Source: Gordonia sp. X0973 (GTDB taxonomy: Bacteria > Actinomycetota > Actinomycetes > Mycobacteriales > Mycobacteriaceae). From it: DNA of 64,000 bases. Location of the stretch: contig NZ_CP054691.1 in NCBI RefSeq assembly GCF_013348785.1, positions 2,108,001 to 2,172,000 on the forward strand, given 5' to 3'. Position numbers and translations under genes: made by a program. This document shows positions 19,043-32,061 of the stretch, piece by piece; within the stretch, counting starts at the first letter, position 1; the number at the start of each line of letters is the position of its first letter. The notes under the pieces are model-generated. The model searched no databases. It saw only the letters and a list, made by a program, of their open reading frames with translations, and was not told where the DNA came from.

Positions 19043-20046
19043 CCGTCCACCACCCGGGCCGTACACAGCCAGTTGTCCGGGAACAGGCCCCACGGCAGGT
19101 AGCTGTTCGCGTAGGGGCCGTCACCGGTGATGTTGACCGTCGCGCGCGCGGTGATCGGGAGGATCTCCAGCATCTTGCGAAGGTTGTTGCGGTTCTTCTC
19201 CAGACCGGCCGAGATGGTCTGGATGTTGGCCAGCATGGGGGCGAGCTGACCGGCGTTCTGCGCACCGATCTGCTGCGCGTACCGCGTCAGGGTGGCCAGA
19301 CCGTCGAGCAGGCGGGTGACCAGCGCCTCGCGGGTGACGATCTTGGTGGCCAACTGCTGGCCCTGCCCGATGATCATCGCCAGCTGCACCTGGTTGTCGT
19401 CGACGACGGAGGTGATCCGCTTGGTGTCGGCGATCAACTGGTTGATCTGGTCCTTGCGGCTGGTGATGACCTCCGACATCCGCGCCAGCCCGTCGATCGC
19501 GGGACGGGTCAGCGCGGGGGCGCCGGCCAGCTGACGGTTCAGCTCGGTGAGGCTGCCCGACAGATCGTCGGGGTTGATCCCGGCGAGGATCGGCGTCCCA
19601 GCCTCGATGGTCTTCTGCAGGTCGTAGGGAACGACGGTCTTGTCGATCGGGAAGAAGCCGTCTTTCAGCGCGTCCGGTGCATCCCCGAGCGAGACGTCGA
19701 TGTAGCGCTGGCCCAGCAGGGTCGACATCTTGATCTCGGCCGTTCCGTTGGACTTGACGTTGACGTCGCGGTCGACCTTCATCTTGATCTGCACGTGCGC
19801 CTTGGAATCACGGCTACCGATGACCAGCCGGGTGCCGCTGACCTCGCCGACGTCGATTCCGGCCACCCGGACCTTGTCGCCGGGCCGGATGCCGCCGGCC
19901 TGCTCGAAATCACCCGACATCGTCTTCTTGCCGATGTGGGCGCCGGCGAAGACGAAGACGAGCACGAGTGCCAGGACCATCGCCAGGGCACCGATGATGC
20001 CGGTCCACAGCTGCGGGCGCTCGCGGTAGCGCGATCGGAAACTCAT
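19036..20046 (-). CDS. mceC: Mce family protein, MceC position
   Basis: A 336-residue MCE subunit with an N-terminal helix (about residues 15-37), the MCE domain (FEQAGGIRPGDKVRVAGIDV, GEVSGTRL) and a helical region; the end contains YLPWGLFPDNWLCTARV. The start at ATG 20046 was preferred over the in-frame ATG at 20052, because GGAGG sits seven bases before the former but only one base before the latter. It overlaps the mceB stop (ATGA). Confidence 0.88.
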   Translation of the reverse strand: MSFRSRYRERPQLWTGIIGALAMVLALVLVFVFAGAHIGKKTMSGDFEQAGGIRPGDKVRVAGIDVGEVSGTRLVIGSRDSKAHVQIKMKVDRDVNVKSNGTAEIKMSTLLGQRYIDVSLGDAPDALKDGFFPIDKTVVPYDLQKTIEAGTPILAGINPDDLSGSLTELNRQLAGAPALTRPAIDGLARMSEVITSRKDQINQLIADTKRITSVVDDNQVQLAMIIGQGQQLATKIVTREALVTRLLDGLATLTRYAQQIGAQNAGQLAPMLANIQTISAGLEKNRNNLRKMLEILPITARATVNITGDGPYANSYLPWGLFPDNWLCTARVVDGC

Positions 20047-21062
20047 CGACATGCCTCCGAGTGTGCGGTGCCGCCGACCTTGTTGAAGATCCCCGGTGGG
20101 AGCAGGACGTCGCCGAAGGTGACGTCCAGGTCGCAGGCATAGATGTTGAGGTGGGCGCCCTGCCCCATCACCATCGGGAAGTGCGCGAGGAACACGGGCA
20201 CCTCGACGGCGGCCCGGTCGAGTTTCGAACCGAGCTGGATCAGCTTGTTGGTGGCCAGGGTCGCGTCGCGCCCGGCGCCGACGAGCGAGTCCTGGCTGCG
20301 CGCCAGGATGTCGCCGAACCCGGCCGCGGTGCGCCCGACGTCGGCCACGACCTTGCCGAAGGCGGCGGAGTTCGAGTTGAGGCTGGCGATGAGGTCGGCC
20401 AACCCGCGGGTCAGGTCGGAGACCTGCGATCCCTGCGCGGCCACGTCGTGCAGCACCCCGGAGAGGTTCGTGACGATCGATCCGATGATCTCGTCGCGGT
20501 CGGCCATGTCGTTGGCCAGCTTGCTGATCTGGCCCACCGTCGACGTCAGCGAGACCGTGTCGCCCTGGAACACCGAGATGAGGCCGAGCGAGAGGTTGTT
20601 GATCTGCTCGGAGGTCAGGGTGTCGAACAGCGGCTGGAACCCGGCGAGCAGGCGGGTGACGTCGAAGGAGTCCTCCGACGGCTGCTGCAGCCGGTCCCCC
20701 GGCTTCAACTCGGTTTGCGGCTGCCCCTCCACGAGGCTGAGCGCGAGGTACCGCTGTCCGATGAGGTTCTGGTAGCGGATGGCCGCCTTGGTGGCGGCGT
20801 ACACGCGTTGGCCGGTGTCGACGGTGAAGTCGACCCGCGCCTTCCCGTCGTCGAGCTTCACGTCGGAGACGCGCCCGACGCGGACGCCGGCCATGCGGAC
20901 GTCGTCACCGGAGGCCAACCCGGAGGCGTCGTGGAACACCGCGTTGTACTCGTGGGTGCTGCTGGGGCCGGAGCGTTCCAGCGTGGACCAGATCGTGTAC
21001 GTCAGCAGCAGCGCGAATACCGCGAACAGGGAGAAGCCGATCAACGGCTTGCGGATGGTCAT
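20043..21062 (-). CDS. mceB: Mce family protein, MceB position
   Basis: A 339-residue MCE subunit: signal-anchor helix at about residues 7-27, MCE domain with FHDASGLASGDDVRMAGVRV and GRVSDVKL, YQNLIGQRYLAL, then coiled-coil-like helices and a short conserved cysteine-containing end (NIYACDLDV). ATG 21062 overlaps the mceA stop. Confidence 0.88.
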   Translation of the reverse strand: MTIRKPLIGFSLFAVFALLLTYTIWSTLERSGPSSTHEYNAVFHDASGLASGDDVRMAGVRVGRVSDVKLDDGKARVDFTVDTGQRVYAATKAAIRYQNLIGQRYLALSLVEGQPQTELKPGDRLQQPSEDSFDVTRLLAGFQPLFDTLTSEQINNLSLGLISVFQGDTVSLTSTVGQISKLANDMADRDEIIGSIVTNLSGVLHDVAAQGSQVSDLTRGLADLIASLNSNSAAFGKVVADVGRTAAGFGDILARSQDSLVGAGRDATLATNKLIQLGSKLDRAAVEVPVFLAHFPMVMGQGAHLNIYACDLDVTFGDVLLPPGIFNKVGGTAHSEACR

Positions 21063-22438
21063 CGCCCTCCTTCCGAACGGGGGGTGGTCTGGCCAGGCGA
21101 TGCCGGCGAGTGGTTGCCGTGCTTGCGCTTGGTGGTCGGCTTCGACCCGTTCTTGGGGGCCACCGAGTCGACGAGGGGACCGAGCATGAGGATCTCAGCG
21201 GGCGACGGCTCGTGGCCCAGCATCGCGCGCAGGGTCCCGATGTCGGTGCCGGTGGTCACCGCGCCGGCCGCCGCCGTGCGGCGCATGCTGGGCGGGAAGA
21301 TCGCCAGCGGACCCGAGCTGGTCGGCCCGGTGCCGGTGCCAGGTCCCACACAGCCCGGGCCGCGCAGCTGGCCGTACTTGCCGCCGTTGTACACCGGGCA
21401 GTTCTGACGGGTGTAGCGCATGAATGCGCTGAAGCTGATGCCCAGGTTGAGGCGGGCATGCCCGTTGACCGCGGTGAACACCGTCTGGACGCGGGCGGCC
21501 AGGCGGTTGAGGGCGACCACCGCGTCGGGCAGCGCCCGCGGCTCGAGGACGGCAGCGCCGACCACCTGGTTCAGGTCGGTGACCAGGGCTTTACCGGTGT
21601 CGCCGTTGGCCGCGAACAGGGCTTGGGCCTCATCGGTGACCCCCTGCGCCGCGGACAGCAGCGCGGCGATATTCGCCTGGTTCTCGGCGATGGTCGCGGC
21701 CGGGACCACGCTCTTGCCGAGCGCGTCGAGCAGCTGCGGCGCCGAGCGGGACAGGCCGATCACGGTGTTGTTGAAGTCCTCGAACCCCGACGGCGCGCCG
21801 GGCGGGAACATCGAGTTGAGCTGGTCGAAGTATTCGCGCAGCGATTCGGAGAACATCGCGAAGGTGGTGCCGCCGCCGCGCATCGCGTCGGCGATGGTGG
21901 CGAGCACCTGCGACAGCTGTTCGGGCGGCACGGCCCGCATGATGTCGCGCAACTGGTTCTGCGCGTCCTGCAGCGCGAGGGTCTGCCGGGACTGCGAGGG
22001 CCCGATGTCCTTGTGCGCGGAGATCATCTGCGAGGTCTGCGTCCCGTCGTCGGGGACCAACTCCACCGCGTTGACGCCGAACAGGTTCGACGGCACGGTC
22101 CGCGCGCTGACCGTGCTCGGAATCCCCTTGGCCTGCTTGGGATCCAGGTTGATCGCGACGGTGCGCATCTGGTGCCCGTTGCGCCCGATCCGGTCGGAGA
22201 CGCTCACCCCGGTCACATGCCCGACGATGAACCCGTTGTAGCGGACGTCGGCATCGCTGACCAGGCCGTCGCCGACGTCGTCGAGGGTCGCCGTCACCGG
22301 CATGACCTTGTCGAACTTGCCCTCGTAGCGCAGTGCCAGCACCGCGAAGAGCGCGATCAGCACGGCCAAGAAAGCCACGCCGCGCAGCACGTAGCTGGTC
22401 AGTGACGGATTGCGTCCGGTTGTGTCGATGAATGGCAT
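21059..22438 (-). CDS. mceA: Mce family protein, MceA position
   Basis: The first and longest (459 residues) MCE subunit. It has a membrane anchor at about residues 17-36, the MCE domain (VTATLDDVGDGLVSDADVRY, NGFIVGHVTGV), a long helical segment, a C-terminal region with RYTRQNCPVYNGG, and a basic, Ser/Pro/Lys-rich tail. It follows yrbEB by three bases. The substrate cannot be read from sequence; mycobacterial homologues move fatty acids or sterols. Confidence 0.88.
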   Translation of the reverse strand: MPFIDTTGRNPSLTSYVLRGVAFLAVLIALFAVLALRYEGKFDKVMPVTATLDDVGDGLVSDADVRYNGFIVGHVTGVSVSDRIGRNGHQMRTVAINLDPKQAKGIPSTVSARTVPSNLFGVNAVELVPDDGTQTSQMISAHKDIGPSQSRQTLALQDAQNQLRDIMRAVPPEQLSQVLATIADAMRGGGTTFAMFSESLREYFDQLNSMFPPGAPSGFEDFNNTVIGLSRSAPQLLDALGKSVVPAATIAENQANIAALLSAAQGVTDEAQALFAANGDTGKALVTDLNQVVGAAVLEPRALPDAVVALNRLAARVQTVFTAVNGHARLNLGISFSAFMRYTRQNCPVYNGGKYGQLRGPGCVGPGTGTGPTSSGPLAIFPPSMRRTAAAGAVTTGTDIGTLRAMLGHEPSPAEILMLGPLVDSVAPKNGSKPTTKRKHGNHSPASPGQTTPRSEGGR

Positions 22439-22441
22439 GGT

Positions 22442-23308
22442 CTACCCCGAGATCTGGATTCCGGCCGAGGTGCCCCAGAAGACCAGGGTCATGATCAGGT
22501 TGGCGAACACGATGACGATGATCGCCAGGCGGATGGCGTGGCCGGCGGCCACCCCGACCCCTTCGGGACCACCACTGGCGAAGTAGCCGTAGTAACACTG
22601 GATGAACGTCGTGAGCAGGACGAACACGATGACCTTGAGGAAGGAGAGCACCATGTCCCAGGACAGCAGGAACTGCTGGAAGTAGTAGATGTAGGTGCCG
22701 TCGCCCTGGCCGCTCTGGATCTGGAACATGAACTGCGCGGCCAGATAGTTCGCCGAGAGGGCGATGGCGTACAACGGCACGATCGAGAGCACCGCGGCGA
22801 TCATCCGGGTGGTGACCAGGTACGGCATCGGCCGGATGGCGATCGACTCCAGGGCGTCGATCTCCTCGCTGATCCGCATCGAGCCGAGCTGGGCGGTGAA
22901 CCGGCAGCCCGCCTGCGCGGTGAACGCGGTCGCGGCCAGCAGCGGCGCGATCTCGCGCGTCGTCGCGAAGGAGGAGATGGCGCCGACCACCGGGTCCATG
23001 CCCAGCAGGTGCAGCGCGGTGTAGCCCTCGATGCCGACCGTCGCCCCGCCCATCAGGCCGAGGATGACCATGACGCCGACGGTGCCGCCGCCGACGACGA
23101 TCGCGCCGTTGCCCCAGGCGATGTCGGCCAGGAGGCGCCACACCTCTTTCGAGTACTGCTTGAAGGTGAGGGGTACCGCACCCAGGGCCTTCAACAGGAA
23201 GGTGAGCTGGTGGCCCATCCGGGCGAGCGCGTCGCGCGGTCCGCGATAGATGCCTTTGAGGATCTCGACCGGCCGGAGGACCGGGGGGGTATACCGGGAT
23301 GCCGTCAC
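22442..23308 (-). CDS. yrbEB: MlaE/YrbE family permease, second subunit
   Basis: A 288-residue permease of the Mce ABC transporter. It has five or six membrane helices and the conserved cytoplasmic coupling helix SEEIDALESIAIRPMPYLV, which in this family contacts the ATPase. GTG 23308 lies 4 nt after the yrbEA stop. No ATPase (mceG) is found in the window; in mycobacteria it is unlinked and shared by several mce operons. Confidence 0.92.
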   Translation of the reverse strand: MTASRYTPPVLRPVEILKGIYRGPRDALARMGHQLTFLLKALGAVPLTFKQYSKEVWRLLADIAWGNGAIVVGGGTVGVMVILGLMGGATVGIEGYTALHLLGMDPVVGAISSFATTREIAPLLAATAFTAQAGCRFTAQLGSMRISEEIDALESIAIRPMPYLVTTRMIAAVLSIVPLYAIALSANYLAAQFMFQIQSGQGDGTYIYYFQQFLLSWDMVLSFLKVIVFVLLTTFIQCYYGYFASGGPEGVGVAAGHAIRLAIIVIVFANLIMTLVFWGTSAGIQISG

Positions 23309-23312
23309 GTCG

Positions 23313-24182
23313 TCACACCACCTTCGCCGGGACGATGAGCGCGAACACCTGGGTGAGCGCGACGTTGACGGTGAACAGCAGGATGACCGAGTTGACGACC
23401 GCGGCGTTCACCGAGTCGGCGACGCCGGCCGGGCCGCCGCGCGTGGTCAACCCGCGGTCACAGGCGACAATGGCGACGATGGCACCGAAGATCACCGATT
23501 TGACCAGCGCGAACCACAGGTCGGCGGTACTCGCGAAATTCGCGAAGGAGCCGGTATAGGAACCGGGTGTGCCGCCCTGCATGTACACGTTGAAGACGTA
23601 GCCGGTGATGAAGCCGACGAAGCAGACGAAGCCGCAGAGTAGGAAGCTGACGACCATCGTCGCGAGCAGGCGCGGCGAGATCAGTCGTTCGATGGGGTTG
23701 ACGCCCATCACCTTCATGGCGTCGATCTCCTCGCGGATGGTGCGCGAGCCGAGATCGGCGGCGATCGCCGAGCCGATGGCACCGGCCATGATGAGGGCCG
23801 TGACGAGCGGTGCGCCCTGGCGGATGACGCCCAGACCGGTGGCGGCGCCCGCGAAGGAGTTCGCACCGATCTGACCGGCGATGTTGGAGACCTGGATCGA
23901 GACGATGACGCCGATCGGGATGGCGACGAGCAACGTCGGGAAGACCGAGGTGCTGGCCATGAAGGCGCATTGGCGGACGAATTCGCCGAAGGGGAAGCGC
24001 CGCTTGGCGATGTCGGTGAAGAGGGTGCGGAAGACCTCGACGAACATCCCCAGCTGGCGACCGAAAGTGTCGAAAGAGGCGACGATGTGCTCTCTCCACC
24101 ACTTGCGCACCGGCGAGACCCGCACGGGCTTCACCGGTGTGTCCGCGACCGGAGTACTTGTGACCACTCTCCCCTGCCTCAC
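23313..24182 (-). CDS. yrbEA: MlaE/YrbE family permease, first subunit
   Basis: First gene of the mce operon, 289 residues. It is a polytopic permease with the coupling motif REEIDAMKVMGVNPIERLI and the adjacent ADLGSRTI stretch. The assigned GTG at 24182 has a short GAGGA site; a second GTG at 24167 would shorten the protein by five residues and cannot be excluded. Transcription probably starts in the 159-bp gap towards ilvA. Confidence 0.9.
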   Translation of the reverse strand: MRQGRVVTSTPVADTPVKPVRVSPVRKWWREHIVASFDTFGRQLGMFVEVFRTLFTDIAKRRFPFGEFVRQCAFMASTSVFPTLLVAIPIGVIVSIQVSNIAGQIGANSFAGAATGLGVIRQGAPLVTALIMAGAIGSAIAADLGSRTIREEIDAMKVMGVNPIERLISPRLLATMVVSFLLCGFVCFVGFITGYVFNVYMQGGTPGSYTGSFANFASTADLWFALVKSVIFGAIVAIVACDRGLTTRGGPAGVADSVNAAVVNSVILLFTVNVALTQVFALIVPAKVV

Positions 24183-24341
24183 TCGTCCTCATCGCCCCGA
24201 AGCGTCCGCGCCGGACCCCGACCCCGATACGCTTGCGCCGATTCCGCGAACCGACTCGCGAGTAATATACCGTGCCCGCCGATGGCCATTGCGATTTGGG
24301 TCACATGTCCACCATCGTGTCAGGTCAGGCACCCGATCGAG
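24183..24341 (-). promoter_or_regulatory. Promoter region of the mce operon
   Basis: A 159-bp gap between ilvA and yrbEA, which are transcribed in the same direction. A TATATT hexamer on the minus strand (24263-24268) is a plausible -10 for the mce operon, with an imperfect CGCGA/TCGCG repeat just downstream that could be an operator. No regulator gene is adjacent. Confidence 0.4.
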
Positions 24342-25751
24342 TCAGGTCAGATACCGGTATTCCGGCGATCCCGGGTCCAGTCGGGCACAGTCCAGCCGCG
24401 AGGACTCCATCCGCTCGAGCAGCCCGGCCAGCCCCTGCGGGGACCCCAGCTCGATACCGACCAGTGCCGCGCCGGTCTCGCGGTTGTTCCGCTTGACGTA
24501 CTCGAAGAGCGTGATGTCGTCGTCGGGGCCCAACACCTCGTCGAGGAACCGGCGCAGCGCCCCCGGCTCCTGCGGGAAGTCGACGAGGAAGTAGTGCTTG
24601 AGGCCGCGGTGCACCAGCGACCGCTCGATGATCTCGCCGTAGCGGGAGACATCGTTGTTGCCACCCGACACCAGCACCACGACCTTCGCGTCCTCGCCCA
24701 TTCCCGAGCCGGCGAAGTCCACCCCGTCCAGCGCGGTGGCGGCCAGCGCCCCCGCGGGCTCGGCGATGATGCCCTCGTTCTGGTACAGGTCGAGCAGGGT
24801 CGAGCAGATCGCCCCCTCGTCGACCTGCGTCACCCGGACCTCGCCCGGGCGCATCGGCGCTCCCTCGTCGACGACCCGGACGCCCGACCCGTCCGACCGG
24901 TGGGCGGCGAGGTCGCGGTGGTCGACGACGGTCGGATCGACGGCCGACACCGCGCTGTGGGCGAGGGCGCCGATCCGACGCACCGCCGCCCCGTCGACGA
25001 AGGAGTCGATCTGCTCCAACGTCACCGGGCCGCCGGCGAGCAGTGCGGCGGCCAGCGACGGCGCACCGGCCGGCTCGACGCCGAGGACCCGCACCGACGG
25101 GTCGCTGGCCCGCAGGTAGGTCATGATGCCGGTCAGGCATCCGCCGCCGCCGACGGGAACGACCATCAGGTCGGGGACGCCGTCGAGCTGCTCGACGATC
25201 TCGCGCGCGATGGTGCCCTGACCGGCCGCGGTGCGCGGATCGTCGAAGGGATGGATCCACACCGCGCCGGACTCGCGCACGTCGGCCTGCGCCGCCGCGG
25301 CCGCCGCGTCGTAGGTGTCACCGGTCTTGACCAGCTCCACGAAGTCGCCGCCGTGCCAGAGGATCCGGTCGCATTTCTGCTTCGGGGTGGTCACCGGCAC
25401 GTAGATCCGGCCGTGGACGCCCATCGTGCGGCACGCGAAGGCCACCCCCTGCGCATGGTTGCCCGCGCTCGCCGCGACGACGCCGCGGGCCAGCTCGGCG
25501 GGCGTCAGCTGCGCCATCACGTTGTAGGCGCCGCGGATCTTGTACGACCGCACCGCCTGCAGGTCCTCGCGCTTGAGATAGACCGAGACGCCGTGGCGCG
25601 CCGAGAGGCGCGGGCAGAACTCGAGCGGTGACACCAATGCCGCGCCGGCGATCCGCTCGGCGGCCGCCGCGATGTCGGCGACGGTCGGCAGCGCCGCTCG
25701 CGGCTGCTCGGCGGGCAAGGGGGCGTCGTGGCTGGTCGGGGCTTCGGTCAC
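24342..25751 (-). CDS. ilvA: Threonine ammonia-lyase, biosynthetic short form
   Basis: PLP enzyme converting threonine to 2-oxobutanoate, the first step of isoleucine synthesis. The 469-residue protein has the PLP lysine in SYKIRGAYN (Lys71), SAGNHAQGVA, the phosphate-binding GGGGC and a single C-terminal regulatory domain (about 390-469) containing HYFLVDFPQEPGALRRFLDE. Compared with the usual actinobacterial protein there is an extra stretch at about residues 270-303, rich in Asp, Arg and Val, just before VDEGAICS. GTG 25751 starts 13 bp after dnaE on the same strand. Confidence 0.93.
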   Translation of the reverse strand: MTEAPTSHDAPLPAEQPRAALPTVADIAAAAERIAGAALVSPLEFCPRLSARHGVSVYLKREDLQAVRSYKIRGAYNVMAQLTPAELARGVVAASAGNHAQGVAFACRTMGVHGRIYVPVTTPKQKCDRILWHGGDFVELVKTGDTYDAAAAAAQADVRESGAVWIHPFDDPRTAAGQGTIAREIVEQLDGVPDLMVVPVGGGGCLTGIMTYLRASDPSVRVLGVEPAGAPSLAAALLAGGPVTLEQIDSFVDGAAVRRIGALAHSAVSAVDPTVVDHRDLAAHRSDGSGVRVVDEGAPMRPGEVRVTQVDEGAICSTLLDLYQNEGIIAEPAGALAATALDGVDFAGSGMGEDAKVVVLVSGGNNDVSRYGEIIERSLVHRGLKHYFLVDFPQEPGALRRFLDEVLGPDDDITLFEYVKRNNRETGAALVGIELGSPQGLAGLLERMESSRLDCARLDPGSPEYRYLT

Positions 25752-25764
25752 GACACCAATCGTC

Positions 25765-29316
<3,552 letters not shown>

Positions 29317-29323
29317 GGCGTCC

Positions 29324-29329
29324 ACTCTA
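29324..29329 (-). promoter_or_regulatory. Putative -10 box of dnaE, leaderless start
   Basis: TAGAGT on the minus strand, seven bases before GTG 29316. It is located in the 102-bp gap between dnaE and the pseudouridine synthase gene; nothing else was recognised there. Confidence 0.5.
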
Positions 29330-29418
29330 GGACGCGGGTCGGACACTCATCGGCCGCCACGCCCGGACGTGATTGGTGTGGCAGATGTGACACCGATCCG
29401 GGTGCGCCCGGACGCGGC

Positions 29419-30345
29419 TCAACCCTGCCGCAGGACGTCCAGCGCGTGCTGGAGATCCTCCGGGTACTCGCTGATGAACCGGACCTCGCGACCGTCGGCG
29501 GGGTGGGCGAAGGCCAACTCGCGCGCGTGCAGCCACTGCCGGTCCAGGCCGAGCCGCTTGGCGAGCACCGGGTCGGCACCGTAGGTCGGGTCGCCGCAGC
29601 ACGGATGGTGCAGCGCCGAGAAGTGCACCCGGATCTGGTGGGTGCGCCCGGTCTCCAGGTGGACGTCGAGCAGCGACGCCGCCGCGAACATCTCCAGCGT
29701 GTCGTAATGCGTCACCGACGGCTTGCCCGAGGCGGTGACCGCGAACCGCCAGTCGTTGCCCGGATGGCGGCCGATCGGGGCGTCGATCGTCCCCGAGGGC
29801 GGATCGAGGTGTCCCTGCACCAGCGCGTGATAGCGCTTCTCGACGGTGCGCTGCTTGAAGGCGCGTTTGAGCACCGAGTAGGCGTGCTCGGAGACGGCCA
29901 GCACCATCAGGCCCGAGGTGCCGACGTCGAGGCGCTGCACGATCCCCTGCCGCTCGGCCGCGCCGGAGGTGGAGATGCGGAACCCGGCCGCCTCCAGCGC
30001 CCCGACGACCGTCGGCCCCGACCAGCCCTGCGACGGGTGGGCGGCCACGCCGACCGGCTTGTCCACGACGATGATGTCCGAGTCGTGGTAGACGACGCCC
30101 AGGTCTTCGACGGGGGTCGGCTCGACGCGCAGCGGCTGGGCCGGTTCGGGCAGCAGGACGTCGAGCATGGCCCCGGCGGGGAGCTTGTCGGATTTGCCGA
30201 CGACCGCCCCGTCGACGGTGATGTCGCCGGCCGCGGCGAGCTCGGCCGCCACGGTGCGCGAGAGGCCGAGGATGCGCGCCACCCCGGCGTCCACCCGCAT
30301 CTGGGCCACCCCGTCGGGCACCGGCAGCGTCCGCGACTCACGCAC
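29419..30345 (-). CDS. RluD-family 23S rRNA pseudouridine synthase
   Basis: Isomerises uridines of large-subunit rRNA to pseudouridine. The 308-residue protein has an S4-like RNA-binding N-terminus (about residues 18-75: [20 protein letters not shown]) and the catalytic domain with the active-site aspartate in [11 protein letters not shown], then KRYHALVQG and [12 protein letters not shown]. It equals the length of mycobacterial Rv1540 and also follows lspA. GTG 30345 overlaps the lspA stop by 8 bp. The exact target uridines cannot be told. Confidence 0.92.
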   Translation of the reverse strand: MRESRTLPVPDGVAQMRVDAGVARILGLSRTVAAELAAAGDITVDGAVVGKSDKLPAGAMLDVLLPEPAQPLRVEPTPVEDLGVVYHDSDIIVVDKPVGVAAHPSQGWSGPTVVGALEAAGFRISTSGAAERQGIVQRLDVGTSGLMVLAVSEHAYSVLKRAFKQRTVEKRYHALVQGHLDPPSGTIDAPIGRHPGNDWRFAVTASGKPSVTHYDTLEMFAAASLLDVHLETGRTHQIRVHFSALHHPCCGDPTYGADPVLAKRLGLDRQWLHARELAFAHPADGREVRFISEYPEDLQHALDVLRQG

Positions 30346-30916
30346 GGGTGTCGCCCGTCTCGATATCCGCGGCGGCCGGATCACCGGCACCCTCTCCCTC
30401 GACGGCGCCGCGCCGACGGGCCGCCCACCCGCTGCGCCCGCCGTCGTAGTCGAATCCGAGGATCGTGAGCACCACGAGGAGCGCCGCGCCGCAGACGACG
30501 GCGGAGTCGGCCACGTTGAACACCGGCCACCACCCGACCGCGATGAAGTCGACGACGTGGCCGCGCAGCACCCCGGGCGAGCGGAACACCCGGTCGATGA
30601 GGTTGCCCAACGCACCGCCGAGGACCAGCCCCAGACCCAACATCCACCACCCGGAGCGCAGCCGTCCGGCCAGCCGGATGATTGCCGCGACGACGACGAT
30701 CGCGATGATCGTGAGCACCCAGGTGTACCCGGTCGCCATCGAGAAGGCCGCGCCGCTGTTGCGCAGCAGGACCAGCCGGAACCAACTGCCGACGAGGTAG
30801 ACCGGGTCGCGATCCTCCAGGTGCGCCACCGCCCACGTCTTCGTCGCCACGTCGGCCAGCACCACCGCGAGCGCGGTGCCGAACACCGTGAGGGTCGTCA
30901 GGTATCGCTTCTGCAC
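30338..30916 (-). CDS. lspA: Lipoprotein signal peptidase
   Basis: Membrane aspartyl peptidase that cleaves the signal of prolipoproteins after lipidation. The 192-residue protein has four helices and the two catalytic aspartates in GNLIDRVF and [18 protein letters not shown] and GHVVDFI are also typical. A charged tail follows the last helix. GTG 30916 has a TACCCT box seven bases upstream, pointing to a leaderless transcript. The window encodes at least four likely lipoprotein substrates. Confidence 0.95.
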   Translation of the reverse strand: MQKRYLTTLTVFGTALAVVLADVATKTWAVAHLEDRDPVYLVGSWFRLVLLRNSGAAFSMATGYTWVLTIIAIVVVAAIIRLAGRLRSGWWMLGLGLVLGGALGNLIDRVFRSPGVLRGHVVDFIAVGWWPVFNVADSAVVCGAALLVVLTILGFDYDGGRSGWAARRRGAVEGEGAGDPAAADIETGDTRA

Positions 30917-30923
30917 GTCGCCC

Positions 30924-30929
30924 AGGGTA
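30924..30929 (-). promoter_or_regulatory. Putative -10 box of lspA, leaderless start
   Basis: TACCCT on the minus strand followed by seven bases and GTG 30916. It is back-to-back with the promoter of the 30965 gene inside a 48-bp gap. Confidence 0.45.
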
Positions 30930-30952
30930 CTGGTGCGCCCATTCCCGCCCGC

Positions 30953-30958
30953 TAGTCT
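30953..30958 (+). promoter_or_regulatory. Putative -10 box of the 30965 gene, leaderless start
   Basis: TAGTCT followed by six bases and GTG 30965. Confidence 0.45.
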
Positions 30959-30964
30959 GGGGCC

Positions 30965-31948
30965 GTGCTTGCCGCGACGACCTCCCCGACCGCCCGACCG
31001 ACGGCACTGTGCGGGCGGCTGCTGGGTTCGACCGCCGTGGCGTTGCTCGCGCTCTGCCTGCCCGCATGCGGATCGAAGGACTCGGGTGCCGACACCGCGC
31101 CGTGCGCCGCCGAATCGACGACCGCCGATGCGACCGTCCGGCCGATCCCGTTGGCGCAACCGACCGTCGAACTGGTCTCCGCGGGCGACGGCGACCGCGC
31201 GGTGTTGCGCGCCGCGCCGGACCGCGGGTCGGCCCAACACGTGCGCTTCTCGGCGACGACGACGGTGCTGTCGCGGTTGGCCGACGCACCCGCCGACGAC
31301 AAGGAGTCCTCGTCGCGGCAGGACCAGGCGGTCAACGTCGAGCTGACCGCACGGCACCATTGCACCGACGACGCCGACGTCGCGCTGCGCTTCGATTCCT
31401 TCTCCGCCGCCGACCCCGTCGTCGCCGGCGATCTCGGCAAGGACTCCGGCTCGCGCGGCGGCCTGACGGTGGGCGCGGCGCGCGTACCGATCTCGCTGCG
31501 CTTGTGGCCGAACGGCGGCGCCCCGGACAACTCCCGCGCGATCATCGAGAACACCCTGGTGACGGCATTGCAGACGACGGTCGCCCTGCCGGATCAGCCG
31601 GTCGGCACCGGTGCGACGTGGCGCTCGACCCGGACACTGCTCGGCGCCACGACGCTGCGCCAGACCATCACCGCCACGCTGCGCGGGCGCACCGGCGACG
31701 CCGTCGACCTCGACGTCTCCCTCGACGAGTCCCCGACGGGCTCGGACTACACGGTGCCCGGTACCAGTCAGACCCTGCGGATCGCCCGCTATTCGTCGCT
31801 CGGCCGCGGAACGCTGCGCATCGACCTGCGCCGCGCGCTGCCGGTCGGCGGGAAGCTCGACCTGCGCGGTGCGCGCGAGCTGATCGGCGCCGACGCCGCC
31901 CATCCCCTGGTCCAGCAGACCCGCTACCAGCTCTCCTGGACCGGGTAG
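30965..31948 (+). CDS. Putative lipoprotein of unknown function
   Basis: A 327-residue exported protein that I do not recognise. Residues 14-35 form a lipoprotein signal with LCLPAC (lipidated Cys35). The mature part is rich in beta-strand patterns, Thr and Asp, with a second cysteine pair near residues 47 and 136, and ends in YQLSW. It lies divergent to lspA, the enzyme that would process it, with only 48 bp between them, and converges on another lipoprotein gene. Expression looks leaderless. Confidence 0.75.
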   Translation: MLAATTSPTARPTALCGRLLGSTAVALLALCLPACGSKDSGADTAPCAAESTTADATVRPIPLAQPTVELVSAGDGDRAVLRAAPDRGSAQHVRFSATTTVLSRLADAPADDKESSSRQDQAVNVELTARHHCTDDADVALRFDSFSAADPVVAGDLGKDSGSRGGLTVGAARVPISLRLWPNGGAPDNSRAIIENTLVTALQTTVALPDQPVGTGATWRSTRTLLGATTLRQTITATLRGRTGDAVDLDVSLDESPTGSDYTVPGTSQTLRIARYSSLGRGTLRIDLRRALPVGGKLDLRGARELIGADAAHPLVQQTRYQLSWTG

Positions 31949-31951
31949 CGC

Positions 31952-31995
31952 CCCAACCCCGCCGAGTGGGCACCTGAATCGCGTCGAGTGGGCAC
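31952..31995 (-). repeat. Two tandem copies of the 22-bp intergenic repeat, inverted
   Basis: Read on the minus strand, both units begin with GTGCCCACTCGRCG. The unit at 31952-31973 is identical over 22 bp to the second unit at 4168-4189; the unit at 31974-31995 resembles the first one at 4146. As at 4.15 kb, the repeats lie immediately after the stop of a plus-strand gene and between converging genes. Confidence 0.9.
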
Positions 31996-32010
31996 CCGCC
32001 GGATACGACG

Positions 32011-32048
32011 AGACCCGCCACCGGTCCGTTCGGTCCGGTGACGGGTCT
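32011..32048. terminator. Hairpin between two converging lipoprotein genes
   Basis: AGACCCGCCACCGG and CCGGTGACGGGTCT form a 14-bp stem with one mismatch and a 10-base loop. Placed 63 bp after one stop and 14 bp after the other, it could stop transcription from both sides, although a T-run is missing. Confidence 0.6.
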
Positions 32049-32061
32049 GCGTCGCTGGTGG

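Noticed and set aside
24183..24341. Isoleucine or threonine attenuator near ilvA
   Set aside because: The gap is downstream of ilvA, not upstream; ilvA itself follows dnaE by 13 bp, with no leader peptide.
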